DNA from: Cocos nucifera
Taxonomy: Eukaryota > Streptophyta > Magnoliopsida > Arecales > Arecaceae
Direction: 5' to 3'
Assembly: GCA_006176705.1 (NCBI GenBank)
Contig: QRFJ01000385.1
Location: 310,001-374,000, forward strand
DNA: 64,000 bases
Position 1 is the first letter of the stretch, and the number at the start of each line of letters is the position of its first letter. The notes under the pieces are model-generated. The model saw nothing but the letters and a program-made list of their open reading frames with translations, was not told the origin of the DNA and did no database searches. A program made the translations under genes and the position numbers. This document shows, one piece after another, positions 20,552 to 31,833 of the stretch.

Positions 20552-21916
20552 ATTATACAAAAATAAACTTGGCACTAAGATCTACTATTTCGATCTTAGC
20601 GGCTACTTGCAATAAAATTAAAGAGCAATAAACAATAATTAATTTAAACAGCTAGAATTAAAAAGAGCAATAAAACTTTTTTTATTAAAATTAAAACTCA
20701 AATTCAAAATTTAAATATAAGAGATTAAAAAAAAAAGAGAAAAAAAAACTAGAAGGAGATCGTAGATCAGCATAGGCGTGGAGATGGCATAGAAGACTGG
20801 CTCTTCTTCTCAGCACTATAACTTTAAAGCAACCTTCAACCCTGAGCTTGGCTTCCATCCTGTACCTTGGCTTCTTTCTCACTAGATCTATCAATTTCTG
20901 GAGCCCTAAGGTCCTTTTTCTAAGGCTAGGAGGAGTGGAGGATTTTTCTCTAGGCAATGTGGGACAAAGAGCCTTTTTAATCATCAAAATATGAAGAAAT
21001 TTGAGTAAAATTTGAATTAAAACAACTCTAAGACAAATCTGATGAAGTCTAGTGAAATCTATCCATTTAATAGAAATCCAAAGGACAAAAAATCATCAAA
21101 ATTGGATGCATATCGACCCAGATTAGGTTGGATTAAATTTTGGCTATTGATCGCACATTGACAGAGAAAATCTGACCGCTGATCATGTGTTGGGAGTCCT
21201 GATCACCGTCAGAATTATTTTGGATCGTTGGATCATCTTCTAGATTGAGTGCTGCCATTGGATGGCGATTCGCATGAAGTCTGAAGTAGAAAATTTCCTC
21301 CATTATTCGATCTTGACTGCAATTAACCATAGCCGCACAATCACGTAATTACTGTTCCCATGGACCACGTGGACCAGCTGCACTGCACAGCATAATGAAT
21401 CAGCACCTCCTATCATCGAGTGAAAAGTCCAAAATGCTCTGTGAGCTATGATAGATTTTTTGTAAATCCTTTAAGGGTCTAGGTCCATCACGTGTTGCTC
21501 CATGATTCGTTAGTTTCGGCTGAGTCGACGGTCCATGCCTGGATCATGGATCGACTGATGGCTTATGCAACTCAGTTGGCTAGCATGGCTGGCTTGATGT
21601 GCTGGCTTCATTGGCTTGGCTTGGCACATTTGAATGCGCCGGCCGATATGGCACGACGGCTTGAGACGACTGAGCCATATGTTATTTTTCATTTAATTTT
21701 TATTTATTTTATTTCTTTAGAAATTCTTATCTTCTCCATTTTAGCTTCATTTTATGCAAAACTTATTTTATTATGATCAAAAAAATAAGCTCTTTTCATT
21801 GATTATAAAATTTTATTTTTTAATTTTTATTATTAATTTTTTAATTAATAAAAATATTAATTTCTTAAAAATATATATAAATTGATCATTAATTCTTAAA
21901 AGTATATATAAATTTG
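20552..21916 (-). repeat. Ath-3: antisense Athila-like LTR fragment, both ends truncated
   Basis: Reverse complement of the Ath LTR. 20570-20610 matches the GCAAGTAGATGCTAAGATCTAAATAGTAG block, and 21700-21910 matches the AT-rich LTR opening. It lacks about 270 bp at the LTR 3' end and about 50 bp at the 5' end. At 21917 it abuts Cop-C RNase H directly. Without terminal TG...CA or a duplication it looks like a repair product or a deletion remnant, not a clean insertion. The shadow frames at 21492-21776 are not genes. Confidence 0.82.
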
Positions 21917-21976
21917 GGTGATGCAGAAGAGATATCGAATAGTAGACCTTCTTGTATCAAGATCACCTGCATAATT
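21917..21976 (-). pseudogene. Cop-C RNase H piece left of Cop-A2
   Basis: The minus strand reads YAGDLDTRRSTIRYLFCIT, the standard copia RNase H motif (GDLDKRRSTTGY in relatives). It ends at the TAATT target site of Cop-A2 and continues at 32411 on the other side, where the upstream residues read EEFLDANY. Confidence 0.85.
21972..21976. repeat. target-site duplication TAATT (left, Cop-A2)
   Basis: Identical to 32411-32415. Joining the two flanks restores the Cop-C RNase H frame. Confidence 0.95.
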
Positions 21977-23301
21977 TATCAGATATATATGCCCTAGAAG
22001 CCAGAATTGGCCGACACTTGTAATACACTTCTAGGGACAAAATTGTAATTATGACTATAATAAATAAAATGGGTTATTTTCTATCACATATGTGTATTTA
22101 GTATCTGTGATATATCTTTTGAGTTAATGATAATGATAATTTATATTTTCAAGAGTTGAAAATTAAAGATATGAATAATCATTGTTAACTCGTAAAATGC
22201 TCTCGACCATAGGATCATCATGAGGATGGTGATTGATCCAGAAGGTTGGTGTACAATCGCTTCTCTTTAGTAGATGAGTCTTGAGTCTATGGTGTGGAGA
22301 CACCGGAGCGAGAGTACAGGTACTCGTTAGAGAACGAGGGCACTGAGCGTGACCACCTCGAGTAGTCATTAGGGAGTCTACCTTCTCGTCAATGACTGAC
22401 TCGATGCTGCAGTAGTGTGTCTGGTTCTTTGACCTGAGATGCATCGGCAGTTCACCTTGAGGGTGTTATAGTTTGACTACACCATTACTCGGTCTCCTAG
22501 CCATATGGAACCCTGAGGTGTATGTTGGCTATAGCATGTTCATTGTAGGAACTGGATTGCATCAAGATGGAATCTATCTACCTCGGTGGTAGAGGAGCAG
22601 CCCTATGATGATCATGAGAATCAAGTCCAGAAGCCCATGGCCATGGTAGAGTGAAATAATAGAAAGAGTTTCTATTTAGATTTTCACATTGGACTCGAAT
22701 CGAATGATTACATCATATGACAGAGACTAGGGTTTGACGAGTTCACCTTAACCCTAATCTGATCGGGGCTCAAGATAGAAGAACTTAATCACACAGGTAG
22801 CTGCACCAAGAGGTTCGCATTCAGCTCTGATGGGTTGCCACCATATACTGCTAGGTGTCACTGGTGGATTTTGGGAGCAATTAGAATGATTTAGATGATC
22901 GATCATTCTAGCTGTTCGAATCAGAAGAGTTCTGATCCATCGAAAGGAGTTTCGATGATGTCGATGATAGAGATCATGACATATCCCATTACCATACAGA
23001 ACTGAACCTAACTGGGTCACACAAACAAGGGTTTGAATCTGGTGATCATCAATTGAACTGATCTAGTTCAATTGATCTGAATGAGATTCAATTAGGTTCA
23101 AGGAAAATCGTGCTAGCACTCGATTGAACCTAACGTTCTTCTTTTACTATCATAAATAAGTTGTCCTGACTGAGCCAAAGGAGTTTGTGCTCAATCAGAG
23201 GCCTTCATATGGTCTGACTGGAGGTTGTCCAAGTCAGAAAAGGTTGTCTTATTTTGTAAGACATTACCTGCCATTTTTGGTCACCTGCCATTTCTTGTTC
23301 T

Positions 23302-23367
23302 TTGACTTTGGTCAAAAGTCTACCTTTGACTGGTCAAATGTTGACCATTGACACTTTGACTTTTGAC
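23302..23367 (+). promoter_or_regulatory. W-box cluster in the Cop-A2 5' LTR
   Basis: Eight TTGAC or GTCAA cores in 66 bp: 23302, 23311 (inverted), 23326, 23333 (inverted), 23341, 23348, 23356 and 23363. TTGAC is the core bound by WRKY factors. The cluster is about 310 bp upstream of the TATA box. Binding is inferred. Confidence 0.6.
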
Positions 23368-23680
23368 CACATGTCATGCACCTATTGGAGAGCTGGTGGG
23401 GGCCTGTCCCCCTGCCAGAACCTGGCAAGGAGGAGGGGCGCACGCCACCCTAGGGTCGTGTGCCCAAGTTGGAGGCGCCTAGGAGTCCCTGTTGGACAAG
23501 GACTCCATCTCCCTTTTTGGATTCCAATTAGAGTTCTACTAAGAATCCAACTTTGACTGGTCTTAGGCACCCTCTAAGGAGGAATCCAGGGGACTCTATT
23601 CCACCAATCAGATTTAGATCTGATTTCACAAAGGGTTGTGATTGGTTGGGAAGAAGAGGAGTTGGATCACAAGCTTAGTC

Positions 23681-23688
23681 TATAAATA
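23681..23688 (+). promoter_or_regulatory. TATA box in the Cop-A2 5' LTR
   Basis: TATAAATA followed by AGACCCTGCGCC; the same sequence is at 31826-31833. It is the likely start of genomic RNA some 30 bp downstream. Confidence 0.65.
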
Positions 23689-24265
23689 AGACCCTGCGCC
23701 CAACTCAAAATATATAGATGATTAAATCATAATTCCCACGCCCCAAGGCTGCCTCTTCCCTCTTCCTCCATGCCAAACCACCTTCTCCCTCTCCTCTCCA
23801 CGTCCAAAAGGGTTTTGGACCTTAGGTTGGTGCGATCAGATCAAGAGAAAGGCGATCAAAAGCAAGAAGGCTGCGCTGCTGCAAAGGACGACTGCTGATC
23901 TTCAAAAGGAGTTTTGAAGATCCTCCAGATCAGATCCAGATCTGATTTTTGGAGGATGTGATAGAGAAGAAGAGGATCTCCAGATCCAACCCGAGTGGAT
24001 ACCGGTAGAGGCCAGGCGCTTGCGTGGCTAGATCCAGAACCTTCCGCTGCATACAGGATCATCACAGGGTAATAGGATTACCCAAATCAGGTAAATTAAA
24101 TTTGATTTAATTTATCTTAATTTTATTTTATTTTAAAATAATAAGAATCAGATCTAAAATATATCAAGATCTGATTAGATCAAAGAAAATTTTTTTTGAA
24201 ATATATCTCTTGATCTGATCAGATCTGAACGAACCTGGACCGGGAAATCAGGATTTCCCTTCAAC

Positions 24266-24278
24266 TGGTATCAGAGCC
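24266..24278 (+). other. primer binding site of Cop-A2
   Basis: TGGTATCAGAGCC, two bases after the LTR, is complementary to the 3' end of initiator tRNA-Met, the usual plant copia primer. Confidence 0.95.
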
Positions 24279-26143
24279 ATGGTTCTAAATTGTTTAGATC
24301 TGATTTTAAATTTATTTTAATTAGAAAATAAAGTGATTTCAGATGTCACATGAGATGTGATCAGATCTGAAATCAGAAAAAATTAAAATTAAATGATTTG
24401 GATCTAAGATTAGAAGATATGCATGACTAGTTCTAGAATAGAATAGTTCTATAGAATAGTCTTGCATGCATGTTTTGATTTAATCTGATTAAATCATATT
24501 TTAGATCTTTTATTTACTATTTTTTTGATATTATAAGTGTTATAATAACATCTGAAAAATAGCAAATAAAAATTATTTAATTTTAAATATCATATGAGAT
24601 ATGATTGATGCATGTCTAGACTAGTTGTAGAATAGTTCTACATAATTGTCTAGATTAGAATTTATTTTGATTAGATCAATTTAAATCTAATTTTTTAGAT
24701 TATTATGAGATAATTTAGATCTGAAAATATGCATGATTTGATACATGAGATGTATGCAAAATATGCCATGATTAGATCTAATTTTATATATGAGATATAT
24801 GATATAGATCTAAAACTGTTTTGTAGTATTGCATGTTCCTGATTAAGGCGTTCCTCTTGGCCGTCCGGTCATAAGAACGAAGAAGGGTTTAAAGGCCCTC
24901 TCTTTTCCATTCGATGGGGTGTTCTTATGATGTGTAGGGGTGCTGCGTGTTCGTCCTTAATCAGAAACCCAAAACTTACTTTCTGCAAAACCCTAGATCC
25001 TGAAACCCTAGGATTTATTGTGCATATTTTGTTTATGAACCCTACTTAATTAAGAATTAAGTTTATGGAATATTAATTAGGTCTAAAATTGAGAATTTTC
25101 AGATCTAAGACATATTCATAATACTGGGTTCGGGCTTGGGTAGCTCAATTAGGTCTAAGCGGTTGATCAAACCGAATCAAGAGTTGGTTAGATGGGATCA
25201 ACAATGCTTAAATTGACCAGCCTAATAGGATTAAGTCTGGGTCAAGATCGAGTCACAATCAAGCAAGACCTAATTAGGCTCAGAGGTTAGAGTCTGGATT
25301 GTAGGCTAACCCAATTGGTTCTGACTCAACAATTTGGTGTCTAAGGTAAGTTTGGCACAGACGACCGATTGGTTTTTAATTGGAAGCTACTCAACCTGAA
25401 TGCATTCTTGTACGAGTTAATGGTATATTCCTTCCACCGATCTCACTTACCTGGCCATATCTGTTGTTGACACAGTTCTGATCTGAGGTGGTCAATAATC
25501 CGAGCTAACCCATGCCACTAGGTTAGTCATAATTGTTATGACTAAGCCAAGTCTAGTTTAATGAGACCTGAATCAATTCTCCCTAAGAAAAGATTAAGTC
25601 TGAGGTCTTCCACCATTGTAGATGTGCGAGCCCTTCCCGGGGTTGATTGTTCTCGGCTGGATACAGTGGCTCAGTTGCACCGAGAAGATGCAACCATGTC
25701 TATTAGGCATTGGATGCTATGGGCTGGAGGATGAGTTGGGCTCAATATTTCGGATACGGTGAGAGACTCAATTAGGAACCCAGTCTATGCAAATGGTGGG
25801 TCTGACTTAACTAAGGAGTGGATCAATATTTCGGATACGGTGAGATTCATGAATTAGAGACCAAGTTTGGGTGCACCATGATTAGAGAATCATTGAACAA
25901 GAGTTGTTCACTCATTGGCTAACCCATCACCAATAACTGTTAGGTGAGGTGATGAGTCAGTTGGTGAGACCGCACCACCCACTAGAAATCATTAATCGTG
26001 GAGATTTTCGCATCTCTACAGAGGGAGTGTAGGGATCCGAGAAAATAGTGGGAGCTAATTTGTTTAAAAATAAAATCCCTAAACAAATTGGTCAAGTCAA
26101 AATTACAGTATCTAACTAGAATCTTTGACTCTCTACAGGAAAA
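24279..26143 (+). other. Cop-A2 leader (1.87 kb, non-coding) with stem-loop
   Basis: No gene is visible. A GC-richer section at 24839-24964 has an outer perfect inverted repeat CTGATTAAGG / CCTTAATCAG and an inner one CATAAGAAC / GTTCTTATG. Further down, ATATTTCGGATACGGTGAGA occurs twice (near 25746 and 25828). The leader ends CTCTACAGGAAAA before the gag ATG, which resembles a splice acceptor. Confidence 0.7.
24839..24964 (+). promoter_or_regulatory. predicted RNA stem-loop in the Cop-A2 leader
   Basis: 10-bp outer stem (24839-24848 with 24955-24964) enclosing a 9-bp inner stem (24870-24878 with 24921-24929). Position between primer site and gag suits a packaging, dimerisation or translation-control element; the role is inferred. 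Confidence 0.5.
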
Positions 26144-26990
26144 ATGTCTGCGTCCAACCCATTGGCACGTATCCTAGACACACATAGACTGACTGGAACC
26201 CAATTATAAAGATTGGCTCAGGAACTACAAAAATTGTTTTGGGTTCAGAGAAGTTAACCCATGTTTTGGACCAGGACCCTCCCACCTTACCAGCTCGTCC
26301 ATCCACTGAACAGAGAGCGTCTCTGGAAAAATGGATTGACGAAGATAATAAGGCCAGATACTACATGTTGGGCTCGATGTCTGATGAGCTCCAGCGCCAA
26401 CATGAAGATATTAGGACTGCTCGCCAAATGTTGGCTCACCTGCAGGAGATGTTTGGTGAACAGAGTCGCGCAGCCAAATATCAAGTCACGAAATGACTTT
26501 TTAAGGCTAAGATGCGTGATGGGCAGTCAGTCCAAGATCACTGTCTGACAATGATCAAGGACATGGAAGAGCTTGAGAAGCTCGGTGTGAAGTTGGACTT
26601 GGATCTGCAGAACGATATTATTCTGCAATCCTTGACTGATGCATATGGGCAATTCATCATGAATTACCACATGCATAAACTTCAGAATTCCTTGGCCGAG
26701 TTAATGAATATGCTGGTTACCGCTGAGCTTTCTATGAAAGGTTCTAAAGGCTCAGTTCTTGCTATGGACGGACTTCTTCCAAAAGAAAGTCTTATGGAAA
26801 GAAAAAGAAGTCTGTGAAAAAGCAAAAGGTGGAAGGATCAAAGAAGAAGAAGGCAGAACCGAAGAAAAAAGTCGATGGCAAAGGAAAGTGTTTCCATTGC
26901 AACAGCGACGGCCATTGGAAGCGGAACTGCCCTACTTACCTGGCCACCCTGAAGAACAAGAAGGAAGGTCCTTCTGGAGGTATGCTCGTT
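26144..26990 (+). pseudogene. Cop-A2 gag (capsid and nucleocapsid)
   Basis: The ATG at 26144 opens MSASNPLARILDTHRLTGT. Two shifts between 26199 and 26236 lead to GSEKLTHVLDQDPPTLPARP and EKWIDEDNKARYYMLGSMSD. An in-frame TGA at 26494 is followed by LFKAKMRDGQSVQDHCLTMI and LDLQNDIILQSLTDAYGQF. After another shift near 26815 comes a basic stretch and the zinc knuckle CFHCNSDGHWKRNC (CX2CX4HX4C). Gag assembles the particle and binds RNA. Family and order are certain; the frame is broken at least four times. Confidence 0.93.
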
Positions 26991-27422
26991 ATTGAGTCTA
27001 ACCTTACGGTTTCTTCTGCATCCAGTTGGGTGCTTGACTCTGGTTCTAGTGCTCATCTGTGCACTTCTATGCAGGGTCTTGAGGATAGCAGGAGGCTGAG
27101 GGATGGAGACATGATCCTACGCATCGGTAATGGAGCAAGAGTTGCTGCAGTAGCCGTGGGAACATACCCTCTTCGATTACCATCTGGTTTAGACTTAGTT
27201 TTAAAAGACTGTTATTATGTGCCTGCAGCTAGCAGGAATTTGATTTCTGTTTCATGCTTAGCACAAGAAGGTTATGTGATCACCTTCTTTAAGGACCATT
27301 GTAACATTCTTTATGAAAGAAATAAAATTGCAAATGGTTTCCTTATTAATGGTCTTTATCAGCTACATATTGATGTACCTGTTTCTAACTATCGAGCAAA
27401 ACGTGAATGCCAAACGACCTAG
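26991..27422 (+). pseudogene. Cop-A2 aspartic protease
   Basis: In the same frame as the knuckle (26814-27422): SSWVLDSGSSAHLCTSMQGL carries the DSG active site, followed by ILRIGNGARVAAVAVGTYPL, LKDCYYVPAASRNLISVSCL and FFKDHCNILYE. Copia protease cuts the polyprotein. The catalytic site is intact; a shift after REC ends the frame at 27422. Confidence 0.9.
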
Positions 27423-28330
27423 GGATAGTCCAAACGACAGATATCTATGGCACCTGAGATTAGGTCATATAGCAGAAGATAGGATCAACAAATTGGAGAA
27501 AAATGGGCTATTGAGTCCATTGACTTTTCCGAGTCATATCCAACTTGTGAATCTTGTCTTCAAGGCAAAATGACTAAACTCCCTTTTGTTGGACATGGGG
27601 AGAGGGCCACAGATCTCCTTGCCCTAGTACATACTGATGTGTGCGGCCCATTTGATGTGCCGGCTAGAGGCAATTTTGTCTACTTCATTACCTTTACCGA
27701 TGATCTGTCTAGGTATGGGTATGTGTATCTTATGAGACACAAGTCTGAAGCTTTTGAAAAGTTCAAAGAATTCAGACATGAAGTAGAAAAACAAACTGGA
27801 AAAACCCATTAAGGTTCTTCGATCAGATCGAGGAGGTGAATACCTTAGCCGGAATTCCTAGACTATCTTAAGGAAAATGGCATAGTCTCTCAATGGACTC
27901 CACCAGGAACACCTCAACTCAACGGGGTTTCAGAATGGAGAAATCGGACTCTATTGGATATGGTTCGATCCATGATGAGCTTCACAGACCTCCCTGATTT
28001 TCCTTTGGGGACATTCATTGTTAACTTCAATTTATCTACTGAATAGGGTTTCCCTCTAAAACCGTTCCTACCACACCGTATGAGATATGGCACGGTAAGA
28101 AACCAAGTCTGAGTCATCTCAGAATTTGGGGTTGTCCGGCTCATGTCAAAAGACAACAAGCGGACAAGTTAGAGTTTAGGTCCTTTAGAGCTCGATTCAT
28201 AGGATATCCTAAAGAGTCATTAGGATACTATTTCTACATTCCAGAAGACCACAATGTGATTGTGAGTCGACATGCCATCTTTCTTGAAAAATAGTTTATT
28301 CAAGATAGTGGCATTGGAAAGCAGATTAAG
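27423..28330 (+). pseudogene. Cop-A2 integrase
   Basis: The pre-integrase zinc domain YLWHLRLGHIAEDRINKLEK lies in one frame (27313-27573). The core lies in another (27570-27812): LALVHTDVCGPFDVP (first Asp), YFITFTDDLSRYGYVYLM (second Asp). After a shift near 27805 SDRGGEYLS holds the Glu of the DDE triad, and NGVSEWRNRTLLDMVRSMM follows. The later core includes EIWHGKKPSLSHLRIWGC and ESLGYYFYIPEDHNVIV. It inserts cDNA into the chromosome. Several shifts and stops break it. Confidence 0.9.
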
Positions 28331-30055
28331 CTTGATGAGAAAGTCTCACAAGCAGAACGAGCTAAGGACCAAGTGGAACCAAATCAGGTTGAGCCAATAA
28401 GAACACTACCTCCTCCACCTCGTAGATCGGAAAGAGTTTCCCGTCCCCCTGAAAGATACTTAGGTATTATTTCAGAGGAAGTAGAGGAAATGTTCCTCAT
28501 AGGTAATGGTGCTCATGGTGATGATCCCAAAACCTACAACGAGGCGATATCAGATATCGACTCCGAGAAATGGCTTAGAGGCAATGAAGTCAGAAATTGA
28601 CTCGATGCACTCAAACCAAGTCTGGACCTTGGTAGATCCACCAGAAGGTATAGTACCTATTGGGTGTAAATGGATCTTCAAGAGAAAGATTGGTGCAGAT
28701 GGGAATGTGGAGACATTCAAGGCTAGACTAGTGGCAAAAGGTTATAGTCAACGCGAAGGCATTGACTATCAGGATACCTTTTCCCCAGTAGCTATGCTAA
28801 AATCCATCCGCACATTGCTTGCCATGTTGCAGCCTATTTCGATTATGAAATATGGCAAATGGACGTGAAAACGGCATTCCTTAAATGGATATCTTGAGGA
28901 AGATATCTATATGGAACAGCCGCTAGGTTTCACATCCAGTGATACTGATCACAAGGTTTGCAAGCTGCAAAGGTCCATATATGGACTTAAGCAAGCATCT
29001 CGGAGCTGGAACACTCGTTTCAATGATGTGATCAAAAAGTTTGGTTTCATCAAAAATGAAGAGGAACCATGTGTTTTCAAAAGGGTCAGTGGGAGCGCTG
29101 TTGTCTTCCTCGTATTGTACGTGGATGACATCCTCCTTATTGGGAATGATATTCCCATGTTGACATCAGTCAAAATGTGGTTGTCCTAAGGAATTCTCCA
29201 TGAAAGACCTAGGTGAAGCATCCTTTATTCTAGGAATTAAGGTCTATAGGGATAGACCGAATAGGATGCTAGGACTTTCACAGAAGATGTACATAGAGGA
29301 AAGTACTAAAGAGGTTTAGTATGGAAAACTCTAAGAGGGGATTAATACCCTTCAGACATGGTATTCATCTTTCCAAGAAGATGTGCCCCAGCACACCTGA
29401 GGAAATAGAACGCATGAGCAAGATCCCTTATGCTTCTGCAATAGGGAGCCTCATGTATGCCATGCTATGTACACGACCTGATATAGCCCATGCTGTGAGT
29501 GTCACAAGCAGATATCAGTCAAATCCAGGTGAAGAACACTGGACTTCTGTGAAATGTATCCTTAAGTACTTGAGAAGAACTAAGGATATGATGTTGGTCT
29601 TTGGTAATGGAGAACTCCAAGTCCAGGGATACACAGACTCGGATTTCATGTCCGATATAGATGATCGAAAGTCGACATCTGGGAGTCTGTTTGTGTGCAA
29701 TGGTGGTGCTGTCAGCTGGAAGAGTTCCAAGCAAACTGTGATAGCAGATTCCACCATGGAAGCAGAATATATCGCTGCATCAGAGGCTGCAAAGGAAGCA
29801 TTCTGGTACAAGAAGTTTGCTGCAGAAATTGGAGTAATGCCATCAGATGCCATTCCTCTATACTGCGACAAACAATGGCGCCATAGCCCTTGCTAAGGAG
29901 CCGAGGTCTCACCAGAAATCCAAGCATTATTGAGCGGCGATACCACCTCATCCGCGATTACCTTCGAGAAAGGTTACGTTGAGGTCAAGAGAGTCAACTC
30001 CACAGATAATGTGGCAGACCCACTTACAAAGCCGTTGGGCCGTTGGGCCAGCAGA
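28331..30055 (+). pseudogene. Cop-A2 reverse transcriptase and RNase H
   Basis: A linker (PPPPRRSERVSRPPERYLG) leads into RT: NQVWTLVDPPEGIVP, CKWIFKRKIGADGNVETFKA, LVAKGYSQREGIDYQDTFSP, then YGLKQASRSWN and the intact catalytic box YVDDILLIGND near 29118-29150. RNase H shows YTDSDFMSDIDDRKSTSGSL, STMEAEYIAASEAAKEAFWY and YCD at 29866. Against Cop-A1 there are extra single bases near 28570, 28890, 29188, 29302, 29870, 29930 and 29967, each shifting the frame. The end reads toward the polypurine tract at 30111. Confidence 0.93.
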
Positions 30056-30110
30056 AGATCGAAGCCCACCTTGAGAAGATGGGACTTAGACTTGTAGCCA
30101 ATTGGCTTTA

Positions 30111-30124
30111 GGACAAGTGGGAGA
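30111..30124 (+). other. polypurine tract of Cop-A2
   Basis: GGACAAGTGGGAGA immediately before the 3' LTR; plus-strand primer site. Confidence 0.85.
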
Positions 30125-31451
30125 TTGTTAGATATATGTGCCCTAGAAGCCAGAATTGGCTGACACTTGTAATACACTTCTAGGGGCAAAATTATAATTT
30201 TGACTAATAATTCAATAAAATGGGTTATTTTCTATCACATATGTGTATTTAGTGTCTGTGATACATCCTTTGAGTTAATGGTAATGATAATTCATATTTT
30301 CAAGAGTTGAAAATTTAAGACATGAATAATCATTATTAACTCATAAAATGCTCCCGACCATAGGATCATCACGAGGATGGTGATTGATCCGGAAGGTTGG
30401 TGTACGATCGCTTCTCTTTAGTAGATGAGTCTTGAGTCTACGGTGTGGAGACACCGGAGCGAGAGTACAGGTACTCGTTAGAGAACGAGGGCACTGAGCG
30501 TGACCACCTCGAGTAGTCATTAGGGAGTCTACCTTCTCGTCAATGACTGACTCGATGCTGCAGTAGTGTGTCTGGTTCTTTGACCTGAGATGCATCGGCA
30601 GTTCACCTTGAGGGTGTTATAGTTTGACTACACCATTACTCGGATCTCCTAGCCATATGGAACCCTGAGGTGTATGTTGGCTATAGCATGTTCATTGTAG
30701 GAACTGGATTGCATCAAGATGGAATCTATCTACCTCGGTGGTAGAGGAGTAGCCCTATGATGATCATGAGAATCAAGTCCAGAAGCCCATGGCCATGGCA
30801 GAGTGAAATAATAGAAAGAGTTTCTATTTAGATTTTCACATTGGACTCGAATCGAATGATTACATCATATGACAGAGACTAGGGTTTGACGAGTTCACCT
30901 TAACCCTAATCTGATCGGGGCTCAAGATAGAAGAACTTAATCACACAGGTAGCTGCACCAAGAGGTTCGCATTCAGCTCTGATGGGTTGCCACCATATAC
31001 TGCTAGGTGTCACTGGTGGATTTTGGGAGCAATTAGAATGATTTAGATGATCGATCATTCTAGCTGTTCGAATCAGAAGAGTTCTGATCCATCGAAAGGA
31101 GTTTCGATGATGTCGATGATAGAGATCATGACATATCCCATTACCATACAGAACTGAACCTAACTGGGTCACACAAACAAGGGTTTGAATCTGGTGATCA
31201 TCAATTGAACTGATCCAGTTCAATTGATCTGAATGAGATTCAATTAGGTTCAAGGAAATCGTGCTAGCACTCGATTGAACCTAACGTTCTTCTTTTACTA
31301 TCATAAATAAGTTGTCCTGACTGAGCCAAAGGAGTTTGTGCTCAATCAGAGGCCTTCATATGGTCTGACTGGAGGTTGTCCAAGTCAGAAAAGGTTGTCT
31401 TATTTTGTAAGACATTACCTGCCATTTTTGGTCACCTGCCATTTCTTGTTC

Positions 31452-31518
31452 TTTGACTTTGGTCAAAAGTCTACCTTTGACTGGTCAAACATTGACCATT
31501 GACACTTTGACTTTTGAC
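31452..31518 (+). promoter_or_regulatory. W-box cluster in the Cop-A2 3' LTR
   Basis: The same eight TTGAC/GTCAA cores as in the 5' LTR, with one base change between cores. Being in the 3' LTR, it could drive read-through transcription into antisense Cop-C sequence. Confidence 0.55.
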
Positions 31519-31825
31519 CACATGTCATGCACCTATTGGAGAGCTGGTGGGGGCCTATCCCCCTACCAGAACCTGGCAAGGAGGAGGGTGCATGCCACCC
31601 TAGGCGTGTGCCCAAGTTGGAGGCGCCTAGGAGTCCTTGTTGGACAAGGACTCCATCTCCTTTTTGGATTCCAATTAGAGTTCTCCTAAGAACCAACTTT
31701 GACTGGTCTTAGGCGCCCTCTAAGGAGGAATCCAGGGGACTCTATTTCCACCAATCAGATTTAGATCTGATTTCACAAAGAGTTGTGATTGGTTGGGAAG
31801 AAGAGGAGTTGGATCACGCTTAGTC

Positions 31826-31833
31826 TATAAATA
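31826..31833 (+). promoter_or_regulatory. TATA box in the Cop-A2 3' LTR
   Basis: TATAAATA plus AGACCCTGCGCCC, identical to the 5' LTR copy. Confidence 0.6.

Larger units (their letters stand above)
21977..24263 (+). repeat. 5' LTR of Cop-A2 (2287 bp)
   Basis: It starts TATCAGATATATATGCCC (TGTTAGATATATGTGCCC in the 3' LTR) and ends GGATTTCCCTTCA. It is nearly identical to 30126-32410. It holds a W-box cluster (23302-23367) and a TATA box (23681-23688). Open frames inside it recur in the other LTR because the LTRs are copies. Confidence 0.96.

Noticed and set aside
22163..22444. Minus-strand frame of 93 codons, recurring at 30341-30595
   Set aside because: Both lie at the same place in the two Cop-A2 LTRs and open by chance on the reverse strand; the repeat is due to LTR identity, and older LTR copies do not keep the frame.
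22754..23020. Minus-strand frame of 88 codons, extended to 115 codons at 30906-31253
   Set aside because: Again LTR sequence read backwards. The two copies differ in length because of single-base changes, and no domain is visible.
23302..23570. Overlapping frames on both strands in the LTR, also at 31453-31712 and 62966-63320
   Set aside because: GC-richer LTR segment with chance open frames on both strands; the copies do not keep the frame.
20144..24278. tRNA-like sequences (TGGTATCAGAGCC and variants)
   Set aside because: These are primer sites complementary to a tRNA 3' end only; no cloverleaf surrounds them.
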